The notes under the pieces: model-generated
What the model was told of the DNA's origin: nothing
Database searches by the model: none
What the model saw: only the letters and a program-made list of their open reading frames with translations
Source: Synergistaceae bacterium
GTDB lineage: Bacteria > Synergistota > Synergistia > Synergistales > Aminobacteriaceae
Reading direction: 5' to 3'
Assembly (NCBI GenBank): GCA_017446645.1
Contig: JAFSQO010000263.1
Location: forward strand, 1 to 8,860
Length of the DNA: 8,860 bases
Shown: positions 1-6,603 of the stretch, piece by piece
How positions within the stretch are numbered: position 1 is the stretch's first letter
How the letters are laid out: the number at the start of each line of letters is the position of its first letter
Position numbers and translations under genes: made by a program

Positions 1-311
1 GCCAAAACTTTATTCACGTTTTCGATACCGTGAACCTTCTTGACCCAGTGCATGGCCTGTGATTTGTCTCTCTGTAAGGCAAGTGCTTCTGTTAAGGTCC
101 AGGCGAGTCCCTCGTAGACTTTGCTGCGTAAATCCCTGCGCCAGTGTTCTGAGCTTTCAGGGTAAACGAGTCTCAAATTTTCGTCAATCCTCTTTGCTCT
201 AGGTTTTATCAGCTTCAGGAGTCCTGAGAAAAATTTTGCCGTAATTTTCCCTCGAATGCCTGTACCTGAGAGAGCCTCAAAGAATTTTATTGCGTAGACT
301 GCTGCCTTCAT
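1..311 (-). CDS. LpxL/HtrB-like lysophospholipid (lipid A) acyltransferase, N-terminal part
   Basis: This is a minus-strand reading frame that starts with ATG at 311-309 and stays open for 103 codons to the window edge, so the C-terminal two thirds are missing. The N-terminus is amphipathic and hydrophobic. It is followed by a basic segment and the motif NLRLVYPES (residues 45-53), then a helix around EGLAWTLTEALAL and the segment VHGIENVNKVL (93-103). This is the layout of the LpxL/LpxM/HtrB acyltransferase family (RxxxxNLxxxFPE, then 'vxGxExl'), whose members add secondary acyl chains to lipid A precursors at the inner membrane. The catalytic HX4D motif would lie just beyond the edge and cannot be checked. 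The start overlaps the stop of the upstream glycosyltransferase gene by ATGA, which implies translational coupling. A non-lipid-A acyltransferase of the same superfamily, for example a glycolipid acyltransferase, remains possible. Confidence 0.78.
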   Translation of the reverse strand, partial: MKAAVYAIKFFEALSGTGIRGKITAKFFSGLLKLIKPRAKRIDENLRLVYPESSEHWRRDLRSKVYEGLAWTLTEALALQRDKSQAMHWVKKVHGIENVNKVL

Positions 312-1078
312 TGAGCCAACACTCTTTTATAGACGCTGATGAGTGACTCCGCGCACTTCTCATGTGAACGCCTTGACTTCAGAAAATGACGGGCCGACAT
401 TGCCATGTGCCTGCCTTTCTCGCCTAAGCCTAATTTGATTATCCTGCTGAGGTCAGAATTCTCATCAATCATGAAATAACCGTCAGGGCCAAGAATTTCG
501 TCAAGATAGCCGGATTTCTTCGAGGCTACACAGACTCCTCTCATGGTCAAGATACCTGCGCGCATTGCTTCTCTGGGGCCTGTCTCTGAGGCAATATAGA
601 TTCCGCTCAGGGCTTCGGGTCTCAGGACTTTCTGATAAATGTCAATGACTTCGTAATCACCTTCAGGCAAATCAATTTTTCCGCGAACAAAGACTGCTTT
701 GCGTAAATCTTCAGTCCGTGATGCCAAAGAGTCAAAGACCGGGTAAATCACACCTTGCCCAGTTAATGCGCCTTCGTTAAATAATCTGGTCGGATAGCCT
801 GCCCACTTATTGCTGTCGAGTAAAGTATGCACTGTCCTTGAGTGAAGCTGCACAATCTTCCACCAGAAAGGAGCATGACCAAACAGGTGCCAGATGCTTT
901 TGCGGGCAAAGATATTTTTGAAGCGTTCGAAGCCTGCCTGACAGCCTGAGTCTTTCGCGCTGATTATTTTAATCTCTATGTCCTTTGAGTGACTCTTGAA
1001 TGACGAAGCCATGTCCCTGATTATCTGGTCAAAGACGGGATTAACTGACTTTGCAATGTACCAGTTAAAGTAACGCAT
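308..1078 (-). CDS. Short GT4-like glycosyltransferase, probably for LPS or another surface glycan
   Basis: The predicted protein has 256 residues. Its C-terminal half looks like the donor-binding lobe of GT4 (group 1) glycosyltransferases. The segment SETGPREAMRAGI (164-176) stands where families have the E-rich 'E...EAMACG' nucleotide-sugar motif, then VCVASKKSGYLDEI (182-195, like 'VVAS..GG.PEI'), and the protein ends with a helical region. The Glu pair is closer together (E165, E170) than the usual E-x7-E. The N-terminal half is weak in recognisable motifs, and the whole protein is about 100 residues shorter than typical GT4 enzymes. It may therefore be a reduced or divergent member. The start ATG is 3 bases after the tyrS stop, with no strong Shine-Dalgarno, so coupling to tyrS translation is likely. 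The downstream neighbour is a lipid A-type acyltransferase, which favours an envelope glycolipid role. Substrate is unknown. Confidence 0.6.
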   Translation of the reverse strand: MRYFNWYIAKSVNPVFDQIIRDMASSFKSHSKDIEIKIISAKDSGCQAGFERFKNIFARKSIWHLFGHAPFWWKIVQLHSRTVHTLLDSNKWAGYPTRLFNEGALTGQGVIYPVFDSLASRTEDLRKAVFVRGKIDLPEGDYEVIDIYQKVLRPEALSGIYIASETGPREAMRAGILTMRGVCVASKKSGYLDEILGPDGYFMIDENSDLSRIIKLGLGEKGRHMAMSARHFLKSRRSHEKCAESLISVYKRVLAQ

Positions 1079-1081
1079 AAT

Positions 1082-2359
1082 TTAAGCAAACTCGGCCATG
1101 TTGAATTTTTTGCGGCCTACCCTGACAAATAAATATTTCCCGTTGAGTAATGCAGCCTTGTCAAGTTCTGCCTTCTCATCGGTTATCTTGCTGCCGTTAA
1201 TCGAGACTCCTCCCTGACGAATTGCACGCTTGGCCTCACCATTGGACTCACAGGCTCCTGATGACGCGATTATGTTCACGACTCCTGCAGGGAACGCAAA
1301 GCCTTCGAGTTTCTTGTAGGGGACTTCCTGCTTGAGAATCTCACAGGTCTGTTCGCTGACTTCCGCGAAATCCATTGAAGGATTGAAAAGTATCTCGCTG
1401 ACGTTGACAACGCTCTTTGCAGTCTCCTCACCGTGAACTGTTCGCGTTACTTCAAAGGCTAATTTCTTCTGGGCGACTCTGTTCTCAGGTTTTGTATTAT
1501 GTTGTGCCATCAAGTCCGCAATCTCTTCAAGCGATAAGAACGTGTAGAGCTTCAGCAATTTCTCTACATCCCTGTCATCAGTGTTGAACCAGAACTGATA
1601 GAACTTGTAGGGGCTTGTCTTGTTAGCGTCGAGCCAGACTGCTCCGGCCTCAGTCTTGCCGAACTTAGTACCAGATGAAGTAAGCAGCAACGGTTGAGTC
1701 AGTCCAAAGACTTCTGAGCCTGAAGTGCGCCTGATGTAGTCAGAACCTGCGAGCAAATTACCCTGCTGGTCATTGCCTCCCATCTGAAGCCTGCAATTAT
1801 AGTGTTCGTTCAAGTATTTGAAGTCCATAGCCTGAAGCAGGACATACGAGAATTCAGTGTAGGAGATTCCTTTTTCCGGGTCTTCGAGCCTTGACTTAAT
1901 GTACTCGCGGGCAATCAGATTGTTAATCGAGAAGAATTTCCCGACATCATGAAGAACCTCTAAGAACGTGATTTTACTCAGCCAGTCATAATTGTTGAGG
2001 AGTAACGCAGAATTTTCTCCGCAGTCAAAGTTCAGGAATTTCTGCAACTGTACTTTCACGCCCTCAATATTATGCATGACTGCCTCAATTGTGATTAGGT
2101 TGCGTTCCTTGCTCTTGCCGCTTGGGTCACCGATGAGTCCAGTGCCTCCTCCTGCCAGTGCTATGGGTCTGTGTCCTAATCTCTGAAGCCATCCCAAAGC
2201 CATTAACGGGATCAAGTGCCCGACGTGTAAACTGTCCGCAGTGGGGTCAAAGCCGACATAAGCCGTAACCATCTCTTCAGACATGACTTGTGATAATCGC
2301 TCTTCGTTAGTGCACCATTCAAAGTAGCCGCGCTGTTTTAGAGTTTCAAATGCATTCAA
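1082..2359 (-). CDS. tyrS: Tyrosyl-tRNA synthetase
   Basis: This 425-residue protein charges tRNA-Tyr with tyrosine in the cytoplasm (class I synthetase). The HIGH signature appears as HVGH (45-48) after GFDPTADSL, followed by GGGTGLIGDPSGK (70-82). The tyrosine-pocket region includes YTEFSYVLLQAMDF (167-180) and QMGGNDQQGN (192-201). The KMSKS equivalent is KFGKT (232-236), followed by VWLDANKTSPYKFYQFW. The C-terminal part (about 355-420) is an S4-like RNA-binding domain with AIRQGGVSING. Length is normal for the bacterial TyrS. The start is TTG (2359-2357). An in-frame TAA lies only seven codons upstream, no ATG/GTG exists between them, and a GGGAGAG ribosome-binding sequence lies about 11-13 bases upstream. 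It heads a leftward operon with a glycosyltransferase and an acyltransferase. No T-box leader fits in the 85-base upstream gap. Confidence 0.97.
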   Translation of the reverse strand: MNAFETLKQRGYFEWCTNEERLSQVMSEEMVTAYVGFDPTADSLHVGHLIPLMALGWLQRLGHRPIALAGGGTGLIGDPSGKSKERNLITIEAVMHNIEGVKVQLQKFLNFDCGENSALLLNNYDWLSKITFLEVLHDVGKFFSINNLIAREYIKSRLEDPEKGISYTEFSYVLLQAMDFKYLNEHYNCRLQMGGNDQQGNLLAGSDYIRRTSGSEVFGLTQPLLLTSSGTKFGKTEAGAVWLDANKTSPYKFYQFWFNTDDRDVEKLLKLYTFLSLEEIADLMAQHNTKPENRVAQKKLAFEVTRTVHGEETAKSVVNVSEILFNPSMDFAEVSEQTCEILKQEVPYKKLEGFAFPAGVVNIIASSGACESNGEAKRAIRQGGVSINGSKITDEKAELDKAALLNGKYLFVRVGRKKFNMAEFA

Positions 2360-2403
2360 GATAAATAATTCTCTCCCTTACAAAATTATTGGTTTTTAAC
2401 GAG

Positions 2404-2415
2404 TATTATATAATA
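2404..2415. promoter_or_regulatory. Divergent promoter region with a palindromic -10 (tyrS and cinA)
   Basis: The 85-base gap between the divergent tyrS and cinA genes (2360-2444) contains the perfect 12-base palindrome TATTATATAATA. It holds a TATAAT hexamer on each strand (plus strand 2409-2414; minus strand over 2405-2410). A single AT-rich site could therefore supply -10 boxes to both transcripts. No good -35 is seen at 17 bases on either side: TTGGTT at 2389-2394 is only 14 bases from the plus-strand -10. Promoter identity is therefore tentative. Confidence 0.45.
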
Positions 2416-2426
2416 TCTGAATTTTT

Positions 2427-2435
2427 AAGGAGGAG
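2427..2435 (+). promoter_or_regulatory. Strong Shine-Dalgarno for cinA
   Basis: AAGGAGGAG lies 9 bases before the ATG at 2445. It is a near-perfect complement of the 16S rRNA 3' end and fixes the cinA start. Confidence 0.85.
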
Positions 2436-2444
2436 TGAAATAAC

Positions 2445-3671
2445 ATGAACGCTGTATTAGCTGCAATAGGTGACGAATTACTCAGCGGGGTTCGTCAAGA
2501 AAAGAACGCCTGCTTCATGGCTTGGCACTTGCACAATAAAGGAGCCGAAGTAAAAGCTATCGAAGTGCTTTCAGATGAAGAGAGCGAGATTACTGATTTA
2601 CTGTCGCGCTGGATTGGCAGGACGGACCTGTTGATTCTCTCAGGGGGACTTGGGCCGACTCATGATGACAGGACAAGATACGCAATTGCAAAATATTTAG
2701 GGTGTGAGCTGTATTCTGACCCGCTTTACGACAAGATTCTTGCGAGAGTCAAGGATAACCCCGAAAGACTTGCAAGACTTGAGAAGAGCAGGAGCACTCA
2801 ATCAATGATTCCCGTGAAGGCTCAACCGGTCTATAACCCAACAGGCTCGGCACTGGGGATTAAATTCACGCTTCAAGGCACCAAAGTCATAGCACTGCCC
2901 GGAGTCCCAATGGAGTACGAGGCAATGACTCGGCAGGAACTCCCGGAAATTTTTGCACCTGATGACAAACACGTTTGGGCTTCTGTGATAATTCTCGGAC
3001 TTCCTGAGATGACAATAGCCGAAAGAATCCCCGAAGTGATTGGCAACACTGACCTTCATGTTTCGATTCTGCCTGCGTTTCCTCAAGTTGAATTAATCAT
3101 CAGGGGAAAACCTGAAGATGTTGACAAAGCCGAAAATTTGACCCGTTCAAGATTTAATGACGTTTTGCCCAAGGGCTGCAAGTCTCTGGCTGAAGCTGTG
3201 CTGTACGAGGCAAAGATTAATCACGCAAAAATTTCATGTTCTGAGTCATGTACGGGCGGTCTTGTCGGAGCAGCGTTGACTGATATAGCGGGAAGCTCTG
3301 AGTCATTCATGGGAAGCGCAGTAACTTACAGCAACGAAGCAAAGCAAAAAATTCTGGGTGTTGATGAAAAGATTCTCGCAGATTTCGGCGCAGTCAGTGA
3401 ACAGTGTGCAATTGCGATGGCTCAGGGTTCGTTACGAATTTATGACTCTGATTATGCAGTCTCGATAACGGGGATTGCAGGCCCTGACGGCGGAACTGAG
3501 TCAAAACCTGTCGGAACTGTGTGGTTTGGTGTTGCCTCACGTGAAAAGGCTCGTGCGTTCGTGAAAGTTTTGCCCGGCTCAAGAGCTGAGATAAGGACTC
3601 GTGCTGTTAGATTCGCTTTGGCTGAACTCTGGAGGACTCTTCACAATAAGATTCCTGCCCCCGAATTATAA
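2445..3671 (+). CDS. cinA: CinA-like protein: MoCF-type domain fused to nicotinamide-nucleotide amidase (PncC) domain
   Basis: This 408-residue, two-domain protein is of typical full CinA length. Residues 1 to about 170 form the MoCF_biosynth/COG1058 domain, with IGDELLSG (8-15), LSGGLGPTHDDRT (65-77), NPTGSALG (131-138) and LPGVPMEY (151-158). Residues about 248-405 form the CinA C-terminal/PncC domain. It has SESCTGG (266-272, with the conserved nucleophile-position serine S268), TYSNEAKQKILGV (294-306), and ITGIAGPDGGTESKPVGTVWFG (341-362). In characterised relatives the C-terminal domain deamidates NMN to nicotinate mononucleotide in pyridine-nucleotide salvage, and the N-terminal domain hydrolyses ADP-ribose-type substrates. 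It is followed by recA after 48 bases, a pairing seen in many bacteria, and is probably co-transcribed with it. All key motifs are present, so it should be functional. Confidence 0.95.
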   Translation: MNAVLAAIGDELLSGVRQEKNACFMAWHLHNKGAEVKAIEVLSDEESEITDLLSRWIGRTDLLILSGGLGPTHDDRTRYAIAKYLGCELYSDPLYDKILARVKDNPERLARLEKSRSTQSMIPVKAQPVYNPTGSALGIKFTLQGTKVIALPGVPMEYEAMTRQELPEIFAPDDKHVWASVIILGLPEMTIAERIPEVIGNTDLHVSILPAFPQVELIIRGKPEDVDKAENLTRSRFNDVLPKGCKSLAEAVLYEAKINHAKISCSESCTGGLVGAALTDIAGSSESFMGSAVTYSNEAKQKILGVDEKILADFGAVSEQCAIAMAQGSLRIYDSDYAVSITGIAGPDGGTESKPVGTVWFGVASREKARAFVKVLPGSRAEIRTRAVRFALAELWRTLHNKIPAPEL

Positions 3672-3719
3672 TGCTATACTTATCAGGCTTAATATAAATT
3701 TTGAGAAGGTGAAAAAAGA

Positions 3720-4889
3720 ATGGCTGCTAGGACGGCGAAAAAACCCGCTCTGACACGCGAGCAGATATTAGACGAAGCAATCGGTGAGATTAGATCAAAA
3801 TTAGGTGACGGCGCAATCATGAAACTGGGAGACCAGGCCAAGACAAATATTGAAGTAATCCCCAGCGGAGTCTTGCCTCTTGACGTTGCCTTGGGTATAG
3901 GCGGTTATCCCAAGGGACGGCTCGTAGAAATCTTTGGGCCGGAAGGTTCCGGAAAGACTACGATAGCGTTGTGTGCCGTTGCAGAAGCTCAGAAGGCAGG
4001 AGGCGTTGCAGCATTCATTGACGCTGAACACGCACTTGACCCAAGACTTGCTGCGACACTCGGTGTAAACATTGATGACTTGTATCTTGCCCAGCCAGAC
4101 AGCGGTGAACAGGCTATGTATGTCCTGAATCAGCTTGTGAGAACGGGTGCAGTAGATGTAATAGTTGTAGACTCCGTTGCTGCGTTGACTCCCCAGTCAG
4201 AAATTGACGGCAGAATCGGCGAGAGTCAAATTGGACTTCAGGCGCGATTGATGTCTTCATCATTGAGACAGCTTACTGCTATAGTTGCCAAGACAAAGTG
4301 CATAATTATATTCATTAACCAGTTAAGAGCATTAATCTCAACGGGTTATGCACCAGGACCAAGCGAGACTACTACAGGAGGAAGGGCACTGAAATTTTAT
4401 GCGTCAATCAGGCTTGAGGTCAGACGAGGCAAAAAAATAGACAAGGGCGACCTTACTATCGGTCATGAGCTTTTTCTCAAAGTCGTCAAGAATAAATTGG
4501 CTCCTCCCTTCAGGACAGCACACGCGAGTTTAATTTATGGCAAGGGTATCCCAGTCGGAGTCGCAGTTGTTGACATGGCCATTGATTACGGGGTGTTGAC
4601 CAAGAGAGGCGGCTGGCTGGCATACAAAGGTGAGACACTCGGTCAGGGCAAGGAGACCGTCGCGAGATTCCTGTCAGAGAATCCTGCTCTTCAGGACGAA
4701 ATCATGAAGGAGATCATGGCCGAAGTTAATAAGGGAATTGGCTTGAATCCTGACACGGTGGAGACAACACAGGAAGATTCTGAAGATCTGCCCCCTGAAG
4801 GCGTTGATGACTCTGATTTAGCGTCAAATTTAGAGTCAGAGTTAGAGTCAGAAGATGATGTGCTGGATATTTCTGACGATGACAAATAG
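3720..4889 (+). CDS. recA: Recombinase RecA with extended acidic tail
   Basis: This 389-residue protein is the DNA strand-exchange ATPase and SOS co-protease. Walker A is GPEGSGKTT (73-81). The catalytic-Glu region is FIDAEHALDP (99-108), and Walker B is VIVVDSVAAL (147-156). L1 is around EIDGRIGESQIGLQARLMS (161-179), and L2 is RALISTGYAPGPSETTTGG (203-221), two residues longer than in E. coli. The C-terminal domain contains GGWLAYKGETLGQGKE (297-312). Residues about 343-389 are an unusually long Asp/Glu/Ser-rich tail containing a doubled LESE unit. The ATG at 3720 is preceded by GAGAAGGTG at a suitable distance. The 48-base gap after cinA holds a possible -10 (TATACT, 3675-3680) with only a poor -35, so cinA read-through is the likelier source of transcription. 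I see no LexA box of the common Gram-positive or E. coli type. No recX follows. Confidence 0.98.
   Translation: MAARTAKKPALTREQILDEAIGEIRSKLGDGAIMKLGDQAKTNIEVIPSGVLPLDVALGIGGYPKGRLVEIFGPEGSGKTTIALCAVAEAQKAGGVAAFIDAEHALDPRLAATLGVNIDDLYLAQPDSGEQAMYVLNQLVRTGAVDVIVVDSVAALTPQSEIDGRIGESQIGLQARLMSSSLRQLTAIVAKTKCIIIFINQLRALISTGYAPGPSETTTGGRALKFYASIRLEVRRGKKIDKGDLTIGHELFLKVVKNKLAPPFRTAHASLIYGKGIPVGVAVVDMAIDYGVLTKRGGWLAYKGETLGQGKETVARFLSENPALQDEIMKEIMAEVNKGIGLNPDTVETTQEDSEDLPPEGVDDSDLASNLESELESEDDVLDISDDDK
4830..4853 (+). repeat. 12-bp tandem duplication in the recA acidic tail
   Basis: TTAGAGTCAGAG (4830-4841) is followed directly by TTAGAGTCAGAA (4842-4853), with one mismatch. Each unit encodes LESE, so the duplication adds four acidic/polar residues in frame to the RecA tail (residues 371-378). 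Confidence 0.85.
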
Positions 4890-4896
4890 AACAATT

Positions 4897-4928
4897 TTTT
4901 CCTCCGGCTGGATTTGGCTGGAGGAAAA
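4897..4928 (+). terminator. Stem-loop after recA, possible intrinsic terminator
   Basis: TTTTCCTCC (4897-4905) and GGAGGAAAA (4920-4928) are perfect 9-bp inverted repeats around a 14-base loop. The stem begins 7 bases after the recA stop. The U-run after the stem is short (TTTCATT), so termination would be weak. The right arm also contains GGAGG, which could act as a ribosome-binding site for the next reading frame when unfolded. Confidence 0.45.
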
Positions 4929-4968
4929 TTTCATTCAAATTCAAACAGAAAAGCAGGCCAATAATGGT

Positions 4969-5717
4969 ATGTTTACTTCACTAATAAAACGTCTTATCAG
5001 AACAAGAAATAAAACAGGTCAGGATAATGCTTCAAATTGCGATAAATGGATAAAATCCCAACTTCAGGCAATTCCGCAGGGAAAAAGACTTCTCGACGCA
5101 GGAGCAGGAGAATGTAAGTATAAAGAATATTGCAGTCATCTTGTTTACGTAAGTCAGGATTTCAACCAGTACACAGGCACAGGCAACGGCAAGGGACTTC
5201 AAACTGGTAAATGGGATACGAGCAGAATTGACATTGTAAGCGACATTGTTAATATTCCTGAACCTGATGCTTCGTTTGATGTAATTCTCTGCACCGAAGT
5301 ATTCGAGCATTTATTTAACCCTGCTGAAGCTGTCCGCGAATTTGCAAGACTCTTGAAAACCGGAGGACGGCTTATTATTACTGCTCCGTTCTGCAGCCTG
5401 ACTCATTTTGCTCCGTATCATTTTGCAACAGGATTTAATTCCTACTGGTACGAAAGAGTAGAGTTTTAAAAGATAATAATCTAATCCCCGTATCAATAAC
5501 CAGAAACGGCAATTATTTCGGTTATATCGCTCAGGAACTCAGCAGGCTAAACAGCGTAGGGAAAAGATATTCAGGTTGTCCGCTTAGCATCATGGACAGA
5601 ATAGCGCGAAAAATTATTCTGAGAAAATTACATAAAATGGACATAAATGATAAAGGCTCCGGTGAATTGCTCTGCTTCGGCTATCATGTTCTGGCAGAGA
5701 AGGCAGCAAAAATTTAG
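4969..5717 (+). pseudogene. Class I SAM-dependent methyltransferase broken by a frameshift
   Basis: The first frame runs from ATG 4969 to TAA 5467-5469, giving 166 residues. It carries LLDAGAGECKY (motif I, about residues 41-51), FDVILCTEVFEHL (103-115) and LLKTGGRLIITAP (128-140), typical of Methyltransf_11 enzymes. It ends abruptly after FNSYWYERVEF. Homology-like sequence continues in the -1 frame to TAG 5715-5717, with VLKDNNLIPVSITRNG, NYFGYIAQELSRLNSVGKRY and a C-terminus GYHVLAEKAAKI. Removing one copy of a 5-base tandem repeat (5455-5464) restores one continuous 247-residue frame reading WYERVLKDNNL. The start is uncertain. ATG 4969 has only a weak GCAGG upstream. A strong GGAGG (4920-4924) instead precedes an in-frame ATT at 4933. 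The substrate is unknown; the DUF268 gene downstream suggests glycan modification. A sequencing or assembly error is possible but unlikely to give an exact 5-base duplication. Confidence 0.8.
5455..5464 (+). repeat. 5-bp tandem duplication AGAGT x2 causing the frameshift
   Basis: AGAGT at 5455-5459 is repeated exactly at 5460-5464. With one copy the codons read GAA AGA GTT TTA AAA GAT (E R V L K D) and join the two methyltransferase frames without any spare residue. With two copies a TAA stop arises at 5467. Confidence 0.85.
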
Positions 5718-5725
5718 AAAATCTT

Positions 5726-5732
5726 TAGGAGG
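5726..5732 (+). promoter_or_regulatory. Shine-Dalgarno deciding the DUF268 start
   Basis: TAGGAGG lies 7 bases before ATG 5740. It favours this start over an upstream in-frame ATG at 5647, which would sit inside the preceding methyltransferase gene and lacks a comparable site. Confidence 0.8.
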
Positions 5733-5739
5733 CAGCTTC

Positions 5740-6516
5740 ATGTCTATAAAATCAAAAACGGGAATCAAAAGAACGTTAAAATGTTTGGAAGAAATATTTA
5801 ATATAATCAGAAGACCTTTAAAATTTCGCAGATTTTTTGCTGATATGAGGGCATACAATAAGGCAAACACGCGCCGCGAATTTCATGCAGAACTGAAGCA
5901 TTTATATCCATGCGTAAAAGATTGGGATGCACAGGCCGGTTCAACAATTTTTTATTTCTGGCAAGACTTATGGGCAGCGAAAAAAATATTTCAGGCCAAA
6001 CCTTTAGAACACTTTGATATAGGCTCTCGTCTTGATGGTTTCATTGCTCATATATTAACTTTCATGCCAGTTACCATGTTGGATATAAGACCTCTAAGCG
6101 AACATATAGAAGGCTTGAAGTTCATTCAGGCAGATGCAACTAACCTTGAAGGCATTCCTGATAACTCGTTGATTTCATTATCTTCGCTTTGTGCTCCTGA
6201 ACATTTCGGGCTTGGCCGTTATAATGACCATGTTGATCCTGAAGCATGTTTCAAATCGTTCAAGTCAATGCAAAGAGTCTTAGCTCCCGGAGGACATCTA
6301 TATATTTCTGTTCCAATTGGAGAACGCAACGGAGTCGCTTTCAATGCTCACAGAATATTTAATCCTGAAATCATAATCAGCACGCTTGATGAATTAAAAC
6401 TTGCCGACTTCAGTATGCTAAATGAAAGATATATAGAACACGCTGATTATAAAACTCTTCACGGCATAAATTATCGCGGAGAATGCGTAGGCTTTTTCGA
6501 GTTTGTGAAAGAATAA
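5740..6516 (+). CDS. DUF268 family, methyltransferase-like protein
   Basis: From ATG 5740 the protein has 258 residues. The core matches the DUF268 pattern as I know it. It has HFDIGSRLDGFIAHIL (91-106), VTMLDIRPL (111-119), KFIQADATNLEGIPDNSL (127-144), SLSSLCAPEHFGLGRYND (146-163), MQRVLAPGGHLYISVPIG (177-194) and FNAHRIFNPE (201-210). The order mirrors a class I SAM-binding fold: GSRxDG in place of the Gly-rich loop, an acidic strand end at D115, and a 'LxPGGxLYxSVP' strand. Biochemical function is not established to my knowledge, and such genes often sit in O-antigen or other surface-polysaccharide loci. It lies 22 bases after the broken methyltransferase and is probably co-transcribed. 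The first 60 residues are Lys/Arg-rich without a membrane segment. Base composition is clearly AT-richer than recA (25% GC in 5761-5820 against 47% in 4201-4260). Confidence 0.75.
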   Translation: MSIKSKTGIKRTLKCLEEIFNIIRRPLKFRRFFADMRAYNKANTRREFHAELKHLYPCVKDWDAQAGSTIFYFWQDLWAAKKIFQAKPLEHFDIGSRLDGFIAHILTFMPVTMLDIRPLSEHIEGLKFIQADATNLEGIPDNSLISLSSLCAPEHFGLGRYNDHVDPEACFKSFKSMQRVLAPGGHLYISVPIGERNGVAFNAHRIFNPEIIISTLDELKLADFSMLNERYIEHADYKTLHGINYRGECVGFFEFVKE

Positions 6517-6560
6517 ATTTTAGTATTAACAGCTGTCATAACATTAAGGGGAGTTTATTC

Positions 6561-6566
6561 TATAAT
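6561..6566 (+). promoter_or_regulatory. Possible -10 box for the membrane protein/SMUG1/acylphosphatase operon
   Basis: The 87-base gap 6517-6603 contains a consensus TATAAT. No convincing -35 lies 17 bases upstream; CTGTCA at 6533-6538 is 22 bases away. The gap has no terminator-like hairpin after the DUF268 gene, so read-through from upstream is also possible. Confidence 0.35.
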
Positions 6567-6603
6567 ATGCAAATATTAAAATTTTATAAGGCGTGAAAAT
6601 TTC

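Noticed and set aside
1992..2186. Plus-strand open frame opposite tyrS
   Set aside because: It is a shadow of the well-supported tyrS gene and encodes no recognisable motif. The same applies to the open frames opposite cinA, recA, DUF268 and SMUG1.
2360..2444. T-box or other riboswitch leader for tyrS
   Set aside because: The gap is only 85 bases, shared with a divergent gene, and shows no T-box or specifier-loop sequence.
4801..4860. Frequent GAGTC/GACTC (GANTC) sites as a methylation or uptake signal
   Set aside because: They seem about twofold above chance in a rough hand count of the first kilobase, but codon preference (for example E-S and D-S pairs) can explain this and I cannot run the statistics.
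4855..4968. Extending the methyltransferase upstream to ATG 4855 or 4879, overlapping recA
   Set aside because: The extension would run through the acidic recA tail and the post-recA stem-loop, encodes no family motif, and has no ribosome-binding site.
5459..5475. Programmed ribosomal frameshifting in the methyltransferase
   Set aside because: The zero-frame heptamer (G TTT TAA) is not slippery for a -1 shift and no downstream pseudoknot is evident; the 5-bp duplication explains the break without extra residues.
5647..5739. Upstream ATG for the DUF268 gene at 5647
   Set aside because: This stretch codes for the C-terminus of the broken methyltransferase in another frame; TAGGAGG sits ideally before ATG 5740.
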